Source: Candidatus Wolfebacteria bacterium RIFOXYD12_FULL_48_21 (GTDB taxonomy: Bacteria > Patescibacteriota > Minisyncoccia > UBA6257 > UBA9933). From it: a DNA stretch of 40,557 nt. The position numbers were made by a program, and so were the translations under genes. The stretch is taken from assembly GCA_001793945.1 (NCBI GenBank), contig MGIW01000001.1, positions 1 through 40,557 of the forward strand, given 5' to 3'. Within the stretch, counting starts at the first letter, position 1. Every line of letters starts with the position of its first letter. Positions 1 to 10,735 of this stretch are shown here, one piece after another. Under the pieces are notes generated by a model. The model did no database searches and had not been told where the DNA came from. It was given only the letters and a program-made list of their open reading frames with translations.

Positions 1-2757
<2,757 letters not shown>

Positions 2758-2889
2758 TCTATTGGTACAAATTAACCCAAAAAATAAAATTGTTGATAAT
2801 ATTTTTTATACTATTTCTCTTGTTTGATTTCTATTCAATTATCAAGGAGACAGTCGATTCTCGCAACGGAGAGCGTGAGATATTTTTTG

Positions 2890-2913
2890 AAAAAAAATAT
2901 CCGCTTTCGCGGA
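2890..2913 (-). terminator. Terminator-like hairpin in the 23S leader
   Basis: On the minus strand a 5-bp stem TCCGC/GCGGA with a GAAA tetraloop is followed by TA and a run of eight T. It lies between the rRNA promoter and the gene, so it could be an attenuator, a processing signal, or a relic of an upstream transcript end. Its function cannot be decided from sequence. Confidence 0.4.
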
Positions 2914-2988
2914 CACAACATTCGGGTCAAAGATTGAACCGTTTGTTATCCGCGTTGCCTCTTCTCTCTATTACTCAGCATGAAGATA

Positions 2989-3016
2989 AGTATATAGATT
3001 AATAGGCCCTTGTCAA
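2989..3016 (-). promoter_or_regulatory. Consensus sigma-70-type promoter of the 23S rRNA gene
   Basis: On the minus strand a perfect -35 TTGACA (3011-3016) is followed after 16 nt by TATACT (2989-2994). It lies about 230 nt upstream of the 23S 5' end with no gene between, so it is the likely rRNA promoter. It is one of the best promoter matches in the window, as expected for a stable RNA gene. Confidence 0.75.
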
Positions 3017-3033
3017 GGGGTTATTTGGGCTTA

Positions 3034-3058
3034 CGGTGGACGGTTCACGGTTCACAGG
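3034..3058. repeat. Heptamer tandem array 1
   Basis: Three consecutive 7-base units (CGGTGGA, CGGTTCA, CGGTTCA) continue as a degraded GTTCACGG pattern towards 3100. This is the first of several non-coding arrays in the window with a 7-base period. It lies upstream of the rRNA promoter. Confidence 0.5.
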
Positions 3059-3142
3059 AGGACGAGTTTTTATCGTTCACGGATAGTAGATCTGGTTCAT
3101 GGAAAAGCGCATATTTTCACCCCGAGCATATCCCCGCGAGCA

Positions 3143-3250
3143 TGTTATTCCGGCCTCCGAGCCGGAATCTATTTTGCGCTGGATTCCCGCCGGATCCGTC
3201 GGCTGACGGACCCGTGCCACGACACGGGGCCTGAGTGCGGGAATGACAAT
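3143..3250. repeat. Dispersed palindromic element, copy 1
   Basis: A composite inverted repeat runs from a TTATTCCGG start to a GGGAATGACA end. It contains the inner palindrome CCGTCGGCTGACGG also seen in other copies and a further GC-rich hairpin. It has no believable coding capacity. Confidence 0.8.
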
Positions 3251-3253
3251 TCC

Positions 3254-3283
3254 AACAAAAATGCCCGCGTTTCCGCGGGCATT
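3254..3283 (-). terminator. Intrinsic terminator of the 3307-3903 gene
   Basis: A 10-bp GC-rich stem (AATGCCCGCG paired with CGCGGGCATT) is followed on the minus strand by five T residues. It begins 24 nt past the stop codon of the upstream minus-strand gene. Confidence 0.85.
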
Positions 3284-3306
3284 GGGCTCCTGTTTTCCTA
3301 CCACGA

Positions 3307-3903
3307 CTACCAGGTGTAGTTCCTCTTGATGTACGCAAGGTCCCTTTCAATGTACAGCCGCATGCATCCTCCAATCACTTCGCATGCCGTCGTGACATGA
3401 AACCGCTCTAATGGGCTCAGACCGCTTTCATTGTCGATATGATATCGCGCCCTTCTGTATGTTTCTTGATGCGGTATGAATGTAGAGTGCCCAGGATTGC
3501 GCAATACATTTTCCTCATGAAACATCCTGAGCGCCGAATCATATTCGCCGCCATCGCCGGGCTCATATCGCACAAATTGTATCAGCAGCTTAAATGGTTT
3601 TATCCAATTCGATCCCAGATCCGACAGAACGCATGCATCCAATGCTTGCGTAAGACGAGTCTGCCATCCGCGACTGCGTGCGATTTCCATGTTCTTTTCG
3701 TTATGTCGCCACGAAACCCAGTGTGGCTTTCTGCTTATCTCGTCGATTATCGCCGCTGCCAGTTCGCACGACAGCCATTCCTGCTGCGACGGGATTTCAC
3801 TTCTGCCCTCATGGGATGCGTACCAGATAATCTGCCACCACAGCATGGCCGCCAACTGCATGTCCTTGTCTTGCTCACTAACCTCAGCCGATTGATCTGC
3901 CAT
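3307..3903 (-). CDS. Hypothetical protein, 198 aa
   Basis: I do not recognise a family. The protein is soluble-looking, rich in Trp, His and Arg, and has no signal peptide or clear membrane segment. The start is well supported: a GGAGG Shine-Dalgarno lies 8 nt before the ATG. Upstream is a promoter (TTGACA, 17 nt, TACTCT) and downstream a strong hairpin terminator, so it is a self-contained monocistronic unit. Palindromic repeats flank it on both sides. The Shine-Dalgarno start differs from many neighbours, which look leaderless. The isolated layout and lack of known relatives suggest an accessory or recently acquired gene, but this is inference. Confidence 0.75.
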   Translation of the reverse strand: MADQSAEVSEQDKDMQLAAMLWWQIIWYASHEGRSEIPSQQEWLSCELAAAIIDEISRKPHWVSWRHNEKNMEIARSRGWQTRLTQALDACVLSDLGSNWIKPFKLLIQFVRYEPGDGGEYDSALRMFHEENVLRNPGHSTFIPHQETYRRARYHIDNESGLSPLERFHVTTACEVIGGCMRLYIERDLAYIKRNYTW

Positions 3904-3953
3904 TTGCTCTTCCTCCGCGTGGTTTGATAATTAAATTGTTATCTGCTACCGAA

Positions 3954-3982
3954 AGAGTAGCCCTCGAGAGAACCATTGTCAA
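3954..3982 (-). promoter_or_regulatory. Promoter of the 3307-3903 gene
   Basis: On the minus strand TTGACA (3977-3982), a 17-nt spacer and TACTCT (3954-3959) lie about 50 nt upstream of the Shine-Dalgarno start. Confidence 0.65.
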
Positions 3983-4010
3983 ATGGCGGATTTCGAATCG
4001 TGTGTTGATT

Positions 4011-4088
4011 GTCATCCCGAGCTCGCCGAGGGATCTGCTGCAGATTCCTCGACTCCTCCGTCGGCTGACGGATTCACTCGGAATGACA
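4011..4088. repeat. Dispersed palindromic element, copy 2
   Basis: A complete copy runs from GTCATCCCGAG to CGGAATGAC. It has the characteristic GGATCTG...CAGATTCC centre and a nested CCGTCGGCTGACGG palindrome. Confidence 0.85.
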
Positions 4089-4091
4089 GTG

Positions 4092-4119
4092 CAAAAAAAT
4101 ACCGGCTTAGCGCCGGTAT
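4092..4119 (-). terminator. Intrinsic terminator downstream of the DedA gene
   Basis: The stem ATACCGGC/GCCGGTAT is followed on the minus strand by seven T residues. It starts within 10 nt of the DedA stop codon. Confidence 0.85.
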
Positions 4120-4127
4120 CTTTCTTC

Positions 4128-4757
4128 CTATATAGTACCTTCTTTCCGCCCTTGCTTGCGCCGATAGTGATCCCATACCCACCAGCCAAGGCCGAGCAAA
4201 ATCAATGCGATGACCGCATAATCGAACTTCCTATAATATCGTTCCAAACTATGCCAATTTTCCCCAAGCACAAATCCGATCTTTGCCAGTACGAAGGACC
4301 ATACGAATGCTCCCGCGAAGGTCAGCCATGTAAACCGCCAAAGTGAATGCACCTTGATGACACCCAACGGAAACGAGATGAATGTGCGCACGACCGGTAA
4401 CATGCGCGATATCAATATGGCCCAATCGCCATATTTGTCGGTCCACACATGCGCGCGGGCTATTTCCGCCTGCACCCGTTCGCTACGGCGCATGGCCCGC
4501 CGGCCTCGAACCAGATACCCTATGTAATAAGAGCACAAGGAGCCGACCACATTACCGACCGTTCCGGCAAGCACCACCCACCAAAAGCCGAACACGCCTT
4601 GTGATACAAGGAACCCTGAAAACGGCAAAATGACCTCGGACGGAATCGGGATGTTCATCGACTCAAGGGCCGACAGCAAAAAAACTCCCACATATCCCAT
4701 TTGCGTTATCACTTCGAGCACCCAGTTTGAAATTATTGCAAGCAGTGTGTGAATCAT
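4128..4757 (-). CDS. DedA family membrane protein (VTT domain)
   Basis: This is a polytopic inner-membrane protein of 209 aa, the usual DedA length. The family-typical segment PIPSEVILPFSG (37-48) holds the conserved acidic residue E41. The second signature SRMLPVVRTF (117-126) carries the two arginines R118 and R124 that are essential in E. coli YqjA/YghB. Hydrophobic spans lie near 15-50, 53-80, 113-135, 141-165 and 180-196, with a basic C-terminus. DedA proteins act in membrane-lipid flipping and envelope or proton-motive-force homeostasis; the substrate here cannot be told. No Shine-Dalgarno is seen before the ATG. A terminator follows, and a repeat separates it from galT upstream. Confidence 0.92.
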   Translation of the reverse strand: MIHTLLAIISNWVLEVITQMGYVGVFLLSALESMNIPIPSEVILPFSGFLVSQGVFGFWWVVLAGTVGNVVGSLCSYYIGYLVRGRRAMRRSERVQAEIARAHVWTDKYGDWAILISRMLPVVRTFISFPLGVIKVHSLWRFTWLTFAGAFVWSFVLAKIGFVLGENWHSLERYYRKFDYAVIALILLGLGWWVWDHYRRKQGRKEGTI

Positions 4758-4771
4758 AAATCAAGGAGTTT

Positions 4772-4888
4772 GTCATCCCGGACTTGATCCGGGATCCATT
4801 TCCATTTTGCGCGATACGCGCATCTATAATTTTTTATTGTGAGTTTCGCACATAGTTGAAGTGGATACCGGCCTTCGCCGGTATGACA
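4772..4888. repeat. Dispersed palindromic elements, copy 3 (two half units)
   Basis: A GTCATCCCGGACTTGATCC...GGGATCC hairpin and a second hairpin GGATACCGGCC...GGTATGACA surround an AT-rich core. This fills the gap between the DedA and GalT genes and ends two bases before the galT stop. Confidence 0.75.
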
Positions 4889-4890
4889 CA

Positions 4891-5901
4891 TTATGCTTTT
4901 CTTTTTTTGCTCGCATCGCCTCGCAACATCGCCGCGGCATCGTCCGGATCCACGACATTTACTTCAACGCCTGTTCCCAGTTCAAACCCTGCCGCAATAC
5001 TTGTTTTTGGCTGAATCTCGATGTGCCAATGATAATGCCCGTACTTTTCCTTATCCCGTATCGGCGCGGTGTGAATAAAGAAATTATAATCCGGGTCGCG
5101 CAACTGCACTTCGAGCAACAACAACGCTTTTTGCAAAGCATCTACGATAAAATGCATCGTTCGTTCATCGGTATCTTCGAAATAGGGGAAATGTTTTTTA
5201 GGGAACACCCGCAGTTCAAACGGTTCACGCGATACGAACGGCGCGAACACGATCGCCTCCTTGTTTTCGTACACCACCCGCTTTTTCCCCTTGCGCTCAA
5301 ATTCCACCATGGCGCAATGCACGCACTTTCCCGTCTTTTCAAAGTAGGCTGCCGAACCGCGCAACGACCGAAATACATCGGGTGGAATGATGGGTAATGA
5401 CAATATCTGATAATGCGGATGATAAATGGATGCACCTGCGGATGGGCCCCAGTTATGGAACATTGATATGTATTTTACGCATGCGTCGTTTGCCATAGCA
5501 TGGCACCGCTCCTGAAATGCCTTAAATACTCTGTTTGCCATTTCATCGCTCAAATGCGCAAAATTCGTATAATGATCGCGCGTGATAACAATATCGTGAT
5601 GGCCGACGCCTTCCATGACCTGATAGGGTCCTTTTTCCGATTTCATGGCACACAGTTCCCGATGCGCCAATACGGGAAACTTATTCGGGATTACCTGGAT
5701 AACCCAGCCTTTTTCATCGGTATAAAACAATACCGGCTCATCGTTGCCGTTTTTTTGCGGATCTTCAAATGGGCAAGTCGATCGTGCCACGCGCTTGCGT
5801 TTGGTCTTGGAGAAAAATTGTTCGGGACGAGCGGCACGCTTGGGAGCGATAACCACCCAATCGCCGGAAACCATGTCGCGACGGAATTCGGAGTTTTGCA
5901 T
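4891..5901 (-). CDS. galT: Galactose-1-phosphate uridylyltransferase-like protein
   Basis: The protein is a HIT-superfamily nucleotidyltransferase of 336 aa, close to the usual GalT length. The active-site segment NWGPSAGASIYHPHYQ (150-165) contains the H-x-H-x-Q motif with the nucleophile position at H163; canonical GalT has G where Y164 stands. A second signature HYHWHIEI (289-296) matches the family's C-terminal histidine motif. It would transfer UMP between UDP-glucose and galactose-1-phosphate, or act on a related sugar phosphate, in cytoplasmic nucleotide-sugar metabolism. Of the zinc-site cysteines, C43 is present but its usual partner three residues on is Glu (CPFE); a separate CVHC lies at 193-196. 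The lysine-rich tail is unusual. The exact substrate is uncertain because ADP-specific relatives share these motifs. Confidence 0.85.
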   Translation of the reverse strand: MQNSEFRRDMVSGDWVVIAPKRAARPEQFFSKTKRKRVARSTCPFEDPQKNGNDEPVLFYTDEKGWVIQVIPNKFPVLAHRELCAMKSEKGPYQVMEGVGHHDIVITRDHYTNFAHLSDEMANRVFKAFQERCHAMANDACVKYISMFHNWGPSAGASIYHPHYQILSLPIIPPDVFRSLRGSAAYFEKTGKCVHCAMVEFERKGKKRVVYENKEAIVFAPFVSREPFELRVFPKKHFPYFEDTDERTMHFIVDALQKALLLLEVQLRDPDYNFFIHTAPIRDKEKYGHYHWHIEIQPKTSIAAGFELGTGVEVNVVDPDDAAAMLRGDASKKRKA

Positions 5902-5939
5902 AGAAGTTAGAGGTACGATGTAAGAGACAAGGGGGGGGT

Positions 5940-6009
5940 TGTCATTCCGGCCTCCGAGCCGGAATCTTATTTATAATTTATAAGATCCTGAAATAAATTC
6001 AGGATGACA
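5940..6009. repeat. Dispersed palindromic element, copy 4
   Basis: Two hairpins lie in tandem: GTCATTCCGGCCTCCGAG with its GCCGGAATC complement, then GATCCTGAA...TTCAGGATGACA. They fill the gap between galT and the PBP gene. Confidence 0.75.
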
Positions 6010-6020
6010 GACAATATAAT

Positions 6021-7895
6021 TTATTTCTTGAGTCTATTCTCATAATACCATCTAAACACATCGTATGCCACCGGTACCGCATTGCTTCCGCCTTCAAGCG
6101 CATCCTCTACAAGCACCAGCACCACTATCTTCTTTTCTCCTCCCACCGGGCCATACCCGGTAAAGAACGCATTTGTCTTTTGCTTCATCGATACCTGCGC
6201 AGAACCCGTTTTCCCTGCAACCACGAACGGCAACCCTTTAAGCAAGCGGGCCGTACCATAGTCCTTTTGCGTCGTCTCGATCATCCCCTTTTCTACCTCG
6301 TTCATCGAACCCGCTAAATGCGAAATATCGCGCAAAAGCTCGGGCCGTTGCTCATTAAGCGTATCCCCTTTTTCATTGACCATCTTTTTCATCACAAACG
6401 GACGGTACATCTTTCCGCGCGTCGAAATGGACGCGATGTAATTGATCAATTCCAGCGGCGTGACCGTCAAATCTCCCTGCCCGATGCTTACATTGTAGGT
6501 ATCGCCAATGCGCCACGGCAGATCGGTCCGTTCTTCCTTTTCTTCGATGCTCGGCAAAAACCCAACCTTTTCGCCCGGCATATCGATGCCTGTTTTTTCA
6601 TCCAACCCGAATGTGTGCCAATATGACCGGAGTCGCTCGATGCCAAGCCCTTTCACATCTTCGAACCCGCCCCCTGCGGCATAAAAATAAATATTGCTCG
6701 AACGAGCCAATGCGGAATATACATTCACCCAGCCATGCGCCTTCCAGTCGACGAAGCGCGAAGGCTGGTCGGGATGATAGGGGTTAGGGATTTCAATATA
6801 CCCTTTCGAATACACGCTCTTCGATGTATCCATGACCCCCTCCTGTAATGCCGCAGTCGCAACCAGCGGCTTGATGGTCGACGCCGGATTATACAGACCC
6901 GATACGACCCTATTAAACAGCGGCCTGTCCCGGTTGGTCAGGTCCTCCGCGGTGATGCGATTGTTATCAAAGGTCGGTAAACTCACCATTGCCAATATCT
7001 CTCCCGTATCCGGGTCTATGACGATACCCGCTCCGGCTGTCCTTCCCATGTTTTCCAACTGCTCCTTAAGTCGCCCATAGAAATAGGTCTGCAAACCACC
7101 GTCGATCGTCAAATATGCATTACTCCCCTGCTCCGGCGCAATTTCCGTCTCCTTTCCCAAGCTTTCATTTTTTGCATTCCGATAATCGATCAAAGCGCCA
7201 TTCTTTCCGCGCAGTGCGTCATCGTATTGCAATTCAAGCCCCGATTTTCCTATAAGGTCATTCAGGAGCAGATCCGAATCGCTTTGCATATCCTTAACCG
7301 ATACCAACCCGACATACCCCGTGACATGACTAAACATACCCGGCTCCTCGTATTGCCGCTTGAAATCATTTTCTATGTGCACATCGTCCGCTCCCATGTT
7401 TTTTATTTCAGCAACCTGCCCGATCGTCAGATCGCGCGCGATAACCATGGAACTTTGTCGTTCAAGATCTACGCGCGATAACCATACCCTCAGCTCATCT
7501 TTATTGACACCCACAATACGAGTAAGTTCATCCAACTCGCGATTCTGCTCTTCGGACTGTTTCTTGAAAAAATTCGATAGGTCAAGCACCACCCTAAATG
7601 TCGGAATGTTTCGCACTAATGGCGTACCGTTTCGATCGAAAAAAATGCCGCGCTCGGCCGGTTTTACCGTAATATCGCTCACATTAGCCATGGCGCGATC
7701 CTTATAAAACGCACCGGCATTTATACCCAATAAAAACACTTTTCCAAATGCCATGATCGCCATCAAGGCCGCTGCCGCTACGACCAGCGTAAATACACCC
7801 CGCGCAAGTGGTATTTCCACGCAATCCAAACTTGACGCCATGTCGTCGAGCACCGATTCTTCCAAAAAAAGCTCCGAATCCCGTTGCCTCCTCAT
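6021..7895 (-). CDS. mrdA: Class B penicillin-binding protein, PBP2-type transpeptidase
   Basis: This is a peptidoglycan DD-transpeptidase anchored by one N-terminal transmembrane segment (about 32-58), followed by a dimerisation/pedestal domain with ERGIFFDRNGTPL and a C-terminal transpeptidase domain. All three active-site motifs are present, numbered from the ATG at 7895: STIK at 339-342 (acyl-ester serine), SSN at 399-401 and KTG at 562-564. At 624 aa it matches PBP2 (elongation) better than FtsI, which shares the architecture, so PBP2 is an inference. A TTG two codons upstream is possible, but ATG is preferred. No RodA is adjacent. A heptamer array lies directly upstream. It should act at the outer face of the membrane in lateral wall synthesis. 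Confidence 0.92.
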   Translation of the reverse strand: MRRQRDSELFLEESVLDDMASSLDCVEIPLARGVFTLVVAAAALMAIMAFGKVFLLGINAGAFYKDRAMANVSDITVKPAERGIFFDRNGTPLVRNIPTFRVVLDLSNFFKKQSEEQNRELDELTRIVGVNKDELRVWLSRVDLERQSSMVIARDLTIGQVAEIKNMGADDVHIENDFKRQYEEPGMFSHVTGYVGLVSVKDMQSDSDLLLNDLIGKSGLELQYDDALRGKNGALIDYRNAKNESLGKETEIAPEQGSNAYLTIDGGLQTYFYGRLKEQLENMGRTAGAGIVIDPDTGEILAMVSLPTFDNNRITAEDLTNRDRPLFNRVVSGLYNPASTIKPLVATAALQEGVMDTSKSVYSKGYIEIPNPYHPDQPSRFVDWKAHGWVNVYSALARSSNIYFYAAGGGFEDVKGLGIERLRSYWHTFGLDEKTGIDMPGEKVGFLPSIEEKEERTDLPWRIGDTYNVSIGQGDLTVTPLELINYIASISTRGKMYRPFVMKKMVNEKGDTLNEQRPELLRDISHLAGSMNEVEKGMIETTQKDYGTARLLKGLPFVVAGKTGSAQVSMKQKTNAFFTGYGPVGGEKKIVVLVLVEDALEGGSNAVPVAYDVFRWYYENRLKK

Positions 7896-7908
7896 ATACA
7901 AAATAACG

Positions 7909-7936
7909 GTTAACTAATAACTTATAACTTATAACA
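7909..7936. repeat. Heptamer tandem array 2
   Basis: Four 7-base units (GTTAACT, AATAACT, TATAACT, TATAACA) lie in the gap upstream of the PBP2 gene. Confidence 0.6.
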
Positions 7937-7970
7937 AAATGCCTCAATAATCCAGTATTTCGTATTTACT

Positions 7971-8005
7971 GTTATCGGTTACGGGTTATAGGTTTTTGGT
8001 TATTC
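7971..8005. repeat. Heptamer tandem array 3
   Basis: Five units (GTTATCG, GTTACGG, GTTATAG, GTTTTTG, GTTATTC) run up to and across the stop codon of the histidine kinase gene, so the kinase's 3' end overlaps the array. Confidence 0.6.
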
Positions 8006-9352
8006 TTCGCTAAATGCCATTTCTTTTGGCGGGATCAGTGTCGGGTCGGTCGGGATCGTTACATGAAATATGCTTCCCCGATTCAGTTGCGACTCCGCCC
8101 AAATGTCCCCTCCATGGCGGCGCACGATATTTTTTGTAATGTACAATCCCAGCCCGGATCCATCGACGACCGTCTTTTGCGCATTATCCGCTCGGAAAAA
8201 CTTGGTAAAAAGCCTTTGCATTTCATCGGCAGGAATCCCGATACCCGTGTCTTTTACGCTTATTTCCACATATGGCTTATCGTCCAATTTTTTGATATCA
8301 ACCGTCACATCGCCATTCTCGATATTGTATTTTACCGCGTTGGAAACCAAGTTTGCCAATACGATACCCAATTTTTGCGGATCAATTGAAACGCCTACCG
8401 GATCTTGGGATTTTTTCAAATACAGTTTTATACCCATTTCCTTCGCATATGGCAGCAATTCCGCCAATACTGTTTCGGCAAATACATTTATATCCATCGC
8501 CTGGAAACTATACCCATATTGCCCCTCTTCTATCTGCGACACATCGAGCAGGTCATTGACCGTCTTTAATATATTACCTGCTGCAACAACGCCCATGGAC
8601 ACCATTTCGCGCTGCTCATCCGGCAATGTTACCTTCGCCAAAGACTCAAATATCCAATTGATGGATGTTAGCGGCGTACGCAACTGATGCGCCGCCACTT
8701 CGATAAACTCGCTCTTTGATTTTAGCATGGCGATCTCGCGTGTTCTATCGTGAATGATCTTTACAAACCCAAGTACCGTTCCACTTGGATCGGTAATGCG
8801 GTCCGTGGTAATGCGAAACTCTATCGACGGATTCGTAAATGACATGTCGACGACCTGCGGATACACTCCTCCCTCCGTCCTTCGCACCACCAATGGCGCT
8901 ATCGACGGATACAAAATCTGTGTCAACAATGCAAACTTTGGATCTTTTGCATTTTCCGGCGTGATCCGAGTACCCACCGCTTCCGCCGCCGTAAGTCCGA
9001 GCAGTTGACCCGCCGCCTTGTTCATCATGACCACTTTAAAGTTTTGATCGTAGGCGACAAGTCCATCGAGCAGATTTGCGACGATGCTTCCCAATTCATT
9101 GCGCTCCAGCTTTATTTCACCATTCAATCGAATAATGCGAACACCGTTCAAAAATATTATGGAGCCCATAACGGCAAAAATACCCGCGGTGATTACGATC
9201 CATTCCGCCCGAAGATAGAATGCGTTGATCCCCAGCAACACGATCGCGAGCGGCAAAAAATACCAGAACGGTCGCATTTCTGGAGCCTTAAGATATGATT
9301 TTTTTAGTGAAGGCGGCATGGGATTTTTTGTGTCAGTTCCACTCTCTGTCAT
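8000..9352 (-). CDS. PAS-domain sensor histidine kinase (orphan)
   Basis: The 450-aa protein has two transmembrane segments (about 29-48 and 51-70) with almost no loop, so any signal is sensed in or near the membrane or by the PAS domain (about 85-205). HisKA follows, with the phospho-accepting H222 in AAHQLRTPLTS. The HATPase domain has the N box NLVSNAVKY (334-342), G1 box DTGIGIP (368-374) and G2 box GSGLGLYI (398-405), all intact, so it should autophosphorylate. No response regulator lies nearby. The most upstream ATG is provided by the GGAATGACA end of a palindromic repeat; an internal Met at residue 12 (9319) is the alternative start. The C-terminus ends inside a heptamer array. Confidence 0.93.
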   Translation of the reverse strand: MTESGTDTKNPMPPSLKKSYLKAPEMRPFWYFLPLAIVLLGINAFYLRAEWIVITAGIFAVMGSIIFLNGVRIIRLNGEIKLERNELGSIVANLLDGLVAYDQNFKVVMMNKAAGQLLGLTAAEAVGTRITPENAKDPKFALLTQILYPSIAPLVVRRTEGGVYPQVVDMSFTNPSIEFRITTDRITDPSGTVLGFVKIIHDRTREIAMLKSKSEFIEVAAHQLRTPLTSINWIFESLAKVTLPDEQREMVSMGVVAAGNILKTVNDLLDVSQIEEGQYGYSFQAMDINVFAETVLAELLPYAKEMGIKLYLKKSQDPVGVSIDPQKLGIVLANLVSNAVKYNIENGDVTVDIKKLDDKPYVEISVKDTGIGIPADEMQRLFTKFFRADNAQKTVVDGSGLGLYITKNIVRRHGGDIWAESQLNRGSIFHVTIPTDPTLIPPKEMAFSEE

Positions 9353-9589
9353 TCCGGCGTCGTAATACTGTCATCCTGAACTTGTTTCAGGATCTCGTGG
9401 CAATGTGACAAGATTCCGGATCACTTGAAGCGCGAGACCTTATGCGCTTCGAGTATCCCGGCACATTGCACACTCTCCGTCAGCTGACGGATCGTTAGCA
9501 ACGCCGAGGGTCAAGTCCGGAATGACACACTCTCTGGATTCCCGTCCCCGATCAAGTCGAGGACAGGCTCTCACCCGCGGGAATGACAA
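9349..9589. repeat. Dispersed palindromic elements, copy 5 (compound)
   Basis: At least three nested or adjacent units: GTCATTCCGG...GTCCGGAATGAC as the outer pair, an inner GTCATCCTGAACTTG...CAGGATC hairpin, a CCGTCAGCTGACGG palindrome, and a final GGATTCCCG...CGGGAATGAC unit. They fill the 250-bp gap and overlap the first codon of the histidine kinase. Confidence 0.8.
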
Positions 9590-9599
9590 TACTTAGACA

Positions 9600-10727
9600 T
9601 TACTGCAAGTCCAAGCTATACAGCTTTCTATCGTATCGGTTGATGAATATTATTTTGTCTTCAAGCACGGTCAGGTTTGTTGCATCAATGGCCATATCAT
9701 CCCCTTCGTAAATCGCCCGAATTCCGTTGTTTGCAATATCTATCTGATAGATGCCGTCCTGAGTATATGCTCCGCGCTTCAGATAATCATCGGGCAAGGT
9801 CAACCTTGCAAACGCCGCCTGGTCGCGCGGAATTGCGCAATACATTTGCATCGGAGCCGTTATGACGCACTTATTTGGCAAGGTAATGAATTTTACCGCC
9901 GCCAGTTCCACTCCTTGGTCATTGATGAGCGCTAATTTATGCGCTCCGTTTTCCGCAGTAGTGAACTTAAGCGCACGCGTTCCGAATGGAGCCCATTGCA
10001 CCATCAAACCCCGATCAGACAAAAACTTCTTTACATTCTTTGTTTTCATATCGACGCGCCACAAATCCGACACATATTCCGCCGATGGCCGTTGCGCCAT
10101 ATACAGTACATCCTTTTGCGGCCAGTCTATCGTAAAATCATTTAGCGGAACCCCCAACACTTCGGTAAATTTCGCAGAATCACTTAGCCCGATCAAATCA
10201 GCCGTCTGTATGCGCAAGCGCATCGAATCGCCCACTGTAACAAAATATGCCGCCTCAGTTCCTGTCGGTGCCCATGTGACTTCCGATATTCCTTCGAGCG
10301 TAACCCCGGGCAATCGCTCTATCGCGTCGAATAAGCGAAATATGCTCCCTCCCGCTCCTTTTGATTCCACAAACACACGAGATCCATCGAACGACGGCCG
10401 CACCGTCGCGATGTTCGGGATCGATCGTTCATACACCAACTCGTCCCCTGCTTCGTCTACGCGCAATATGTTTCCCTCGCCATCCGCATACATCAATGCA
10501 GGCGCCGATGTCGCCGTGACCATCCAATATCCGGATACTTCCCTTGAGCTTATTACCCGCAAACGCTCCTGTTTCGATTCCAACGGCCGGATGACGCCCC
10601 CGCTTATGTCGGTAATAATATCGGCCACAACAGCCCTGTTGCGCCATGCAACATATGCGCCGAGCCCCAGCGCAATAACGCCCAATGCGATACTTACCCC
10701 AATGATTATCTTTTTATTTCTTTCCAT
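9600..10727 (-). CDS. Membrane-anchored beta-propeller-like protein, last gene of the secretion cluster
   Basis: The 375-aa protein has an N-terminal anchor of about 23 hydrophobic residues after MERNKK, then an extracytoplasmic region of repeated short beta-strand blocks such as GYWMVTATSAPALMYADG, EVTWAPTGTEAAYF and VQWAPFGTRALKF. These W-x-P-x-G-x-x-x blocks resemble TolB/WD40-like propeller blades. I cannot assign a function. The start is taken at 10727 because the longer reading overlaps the upstream gene; this leaves 8 nt between the two, suggesting co-transcription with the pilin-peptidase gene. Position suggests an accessory surface subunit of the secretion machine, which is inference. 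Confidence 0.75.
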   Translation of the reverse strand: MERNKKIIIGVSIALGVIALGLGAYVAWRNRAVVADIITDISGGVIRPLESKQERLRVISSREVSGYWMVTATSAPALMYADGEGNILRVDEAGDELVYERSIPNIATVRPSFDGSRVFVESKGAGGSIFRLFDAIERLPGVTLEGISEVTWAPTGTEAAYFVTVGDSMRLRIQTADLIGLSDSAKFTEVLGVPLNDFTIDWPQKDVLYMAQRPSAEYVSDLWRVDMKTKNVKKFLSDRGLMVQWAPFGTRALKFTTAENGAHKLALINDQGVELAAVKFITLPNKCVITAPMQMYCAIPRDQAAFARLTLPDDYLKRGAYTQDGIYQIDIANNGIRAIYEGDDMAIDATNLTVLEDKIIFINRYDRKLYSLDLQ

Positions 10728-10735
10728 ATATGTAT

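Noticed and set aside
3077-3374. Short minus-strand frames across 3077-3374
   Set aside because: They consist of repeat and terminator sequence and overlap the end of the better-supported 3307-3903 gene.
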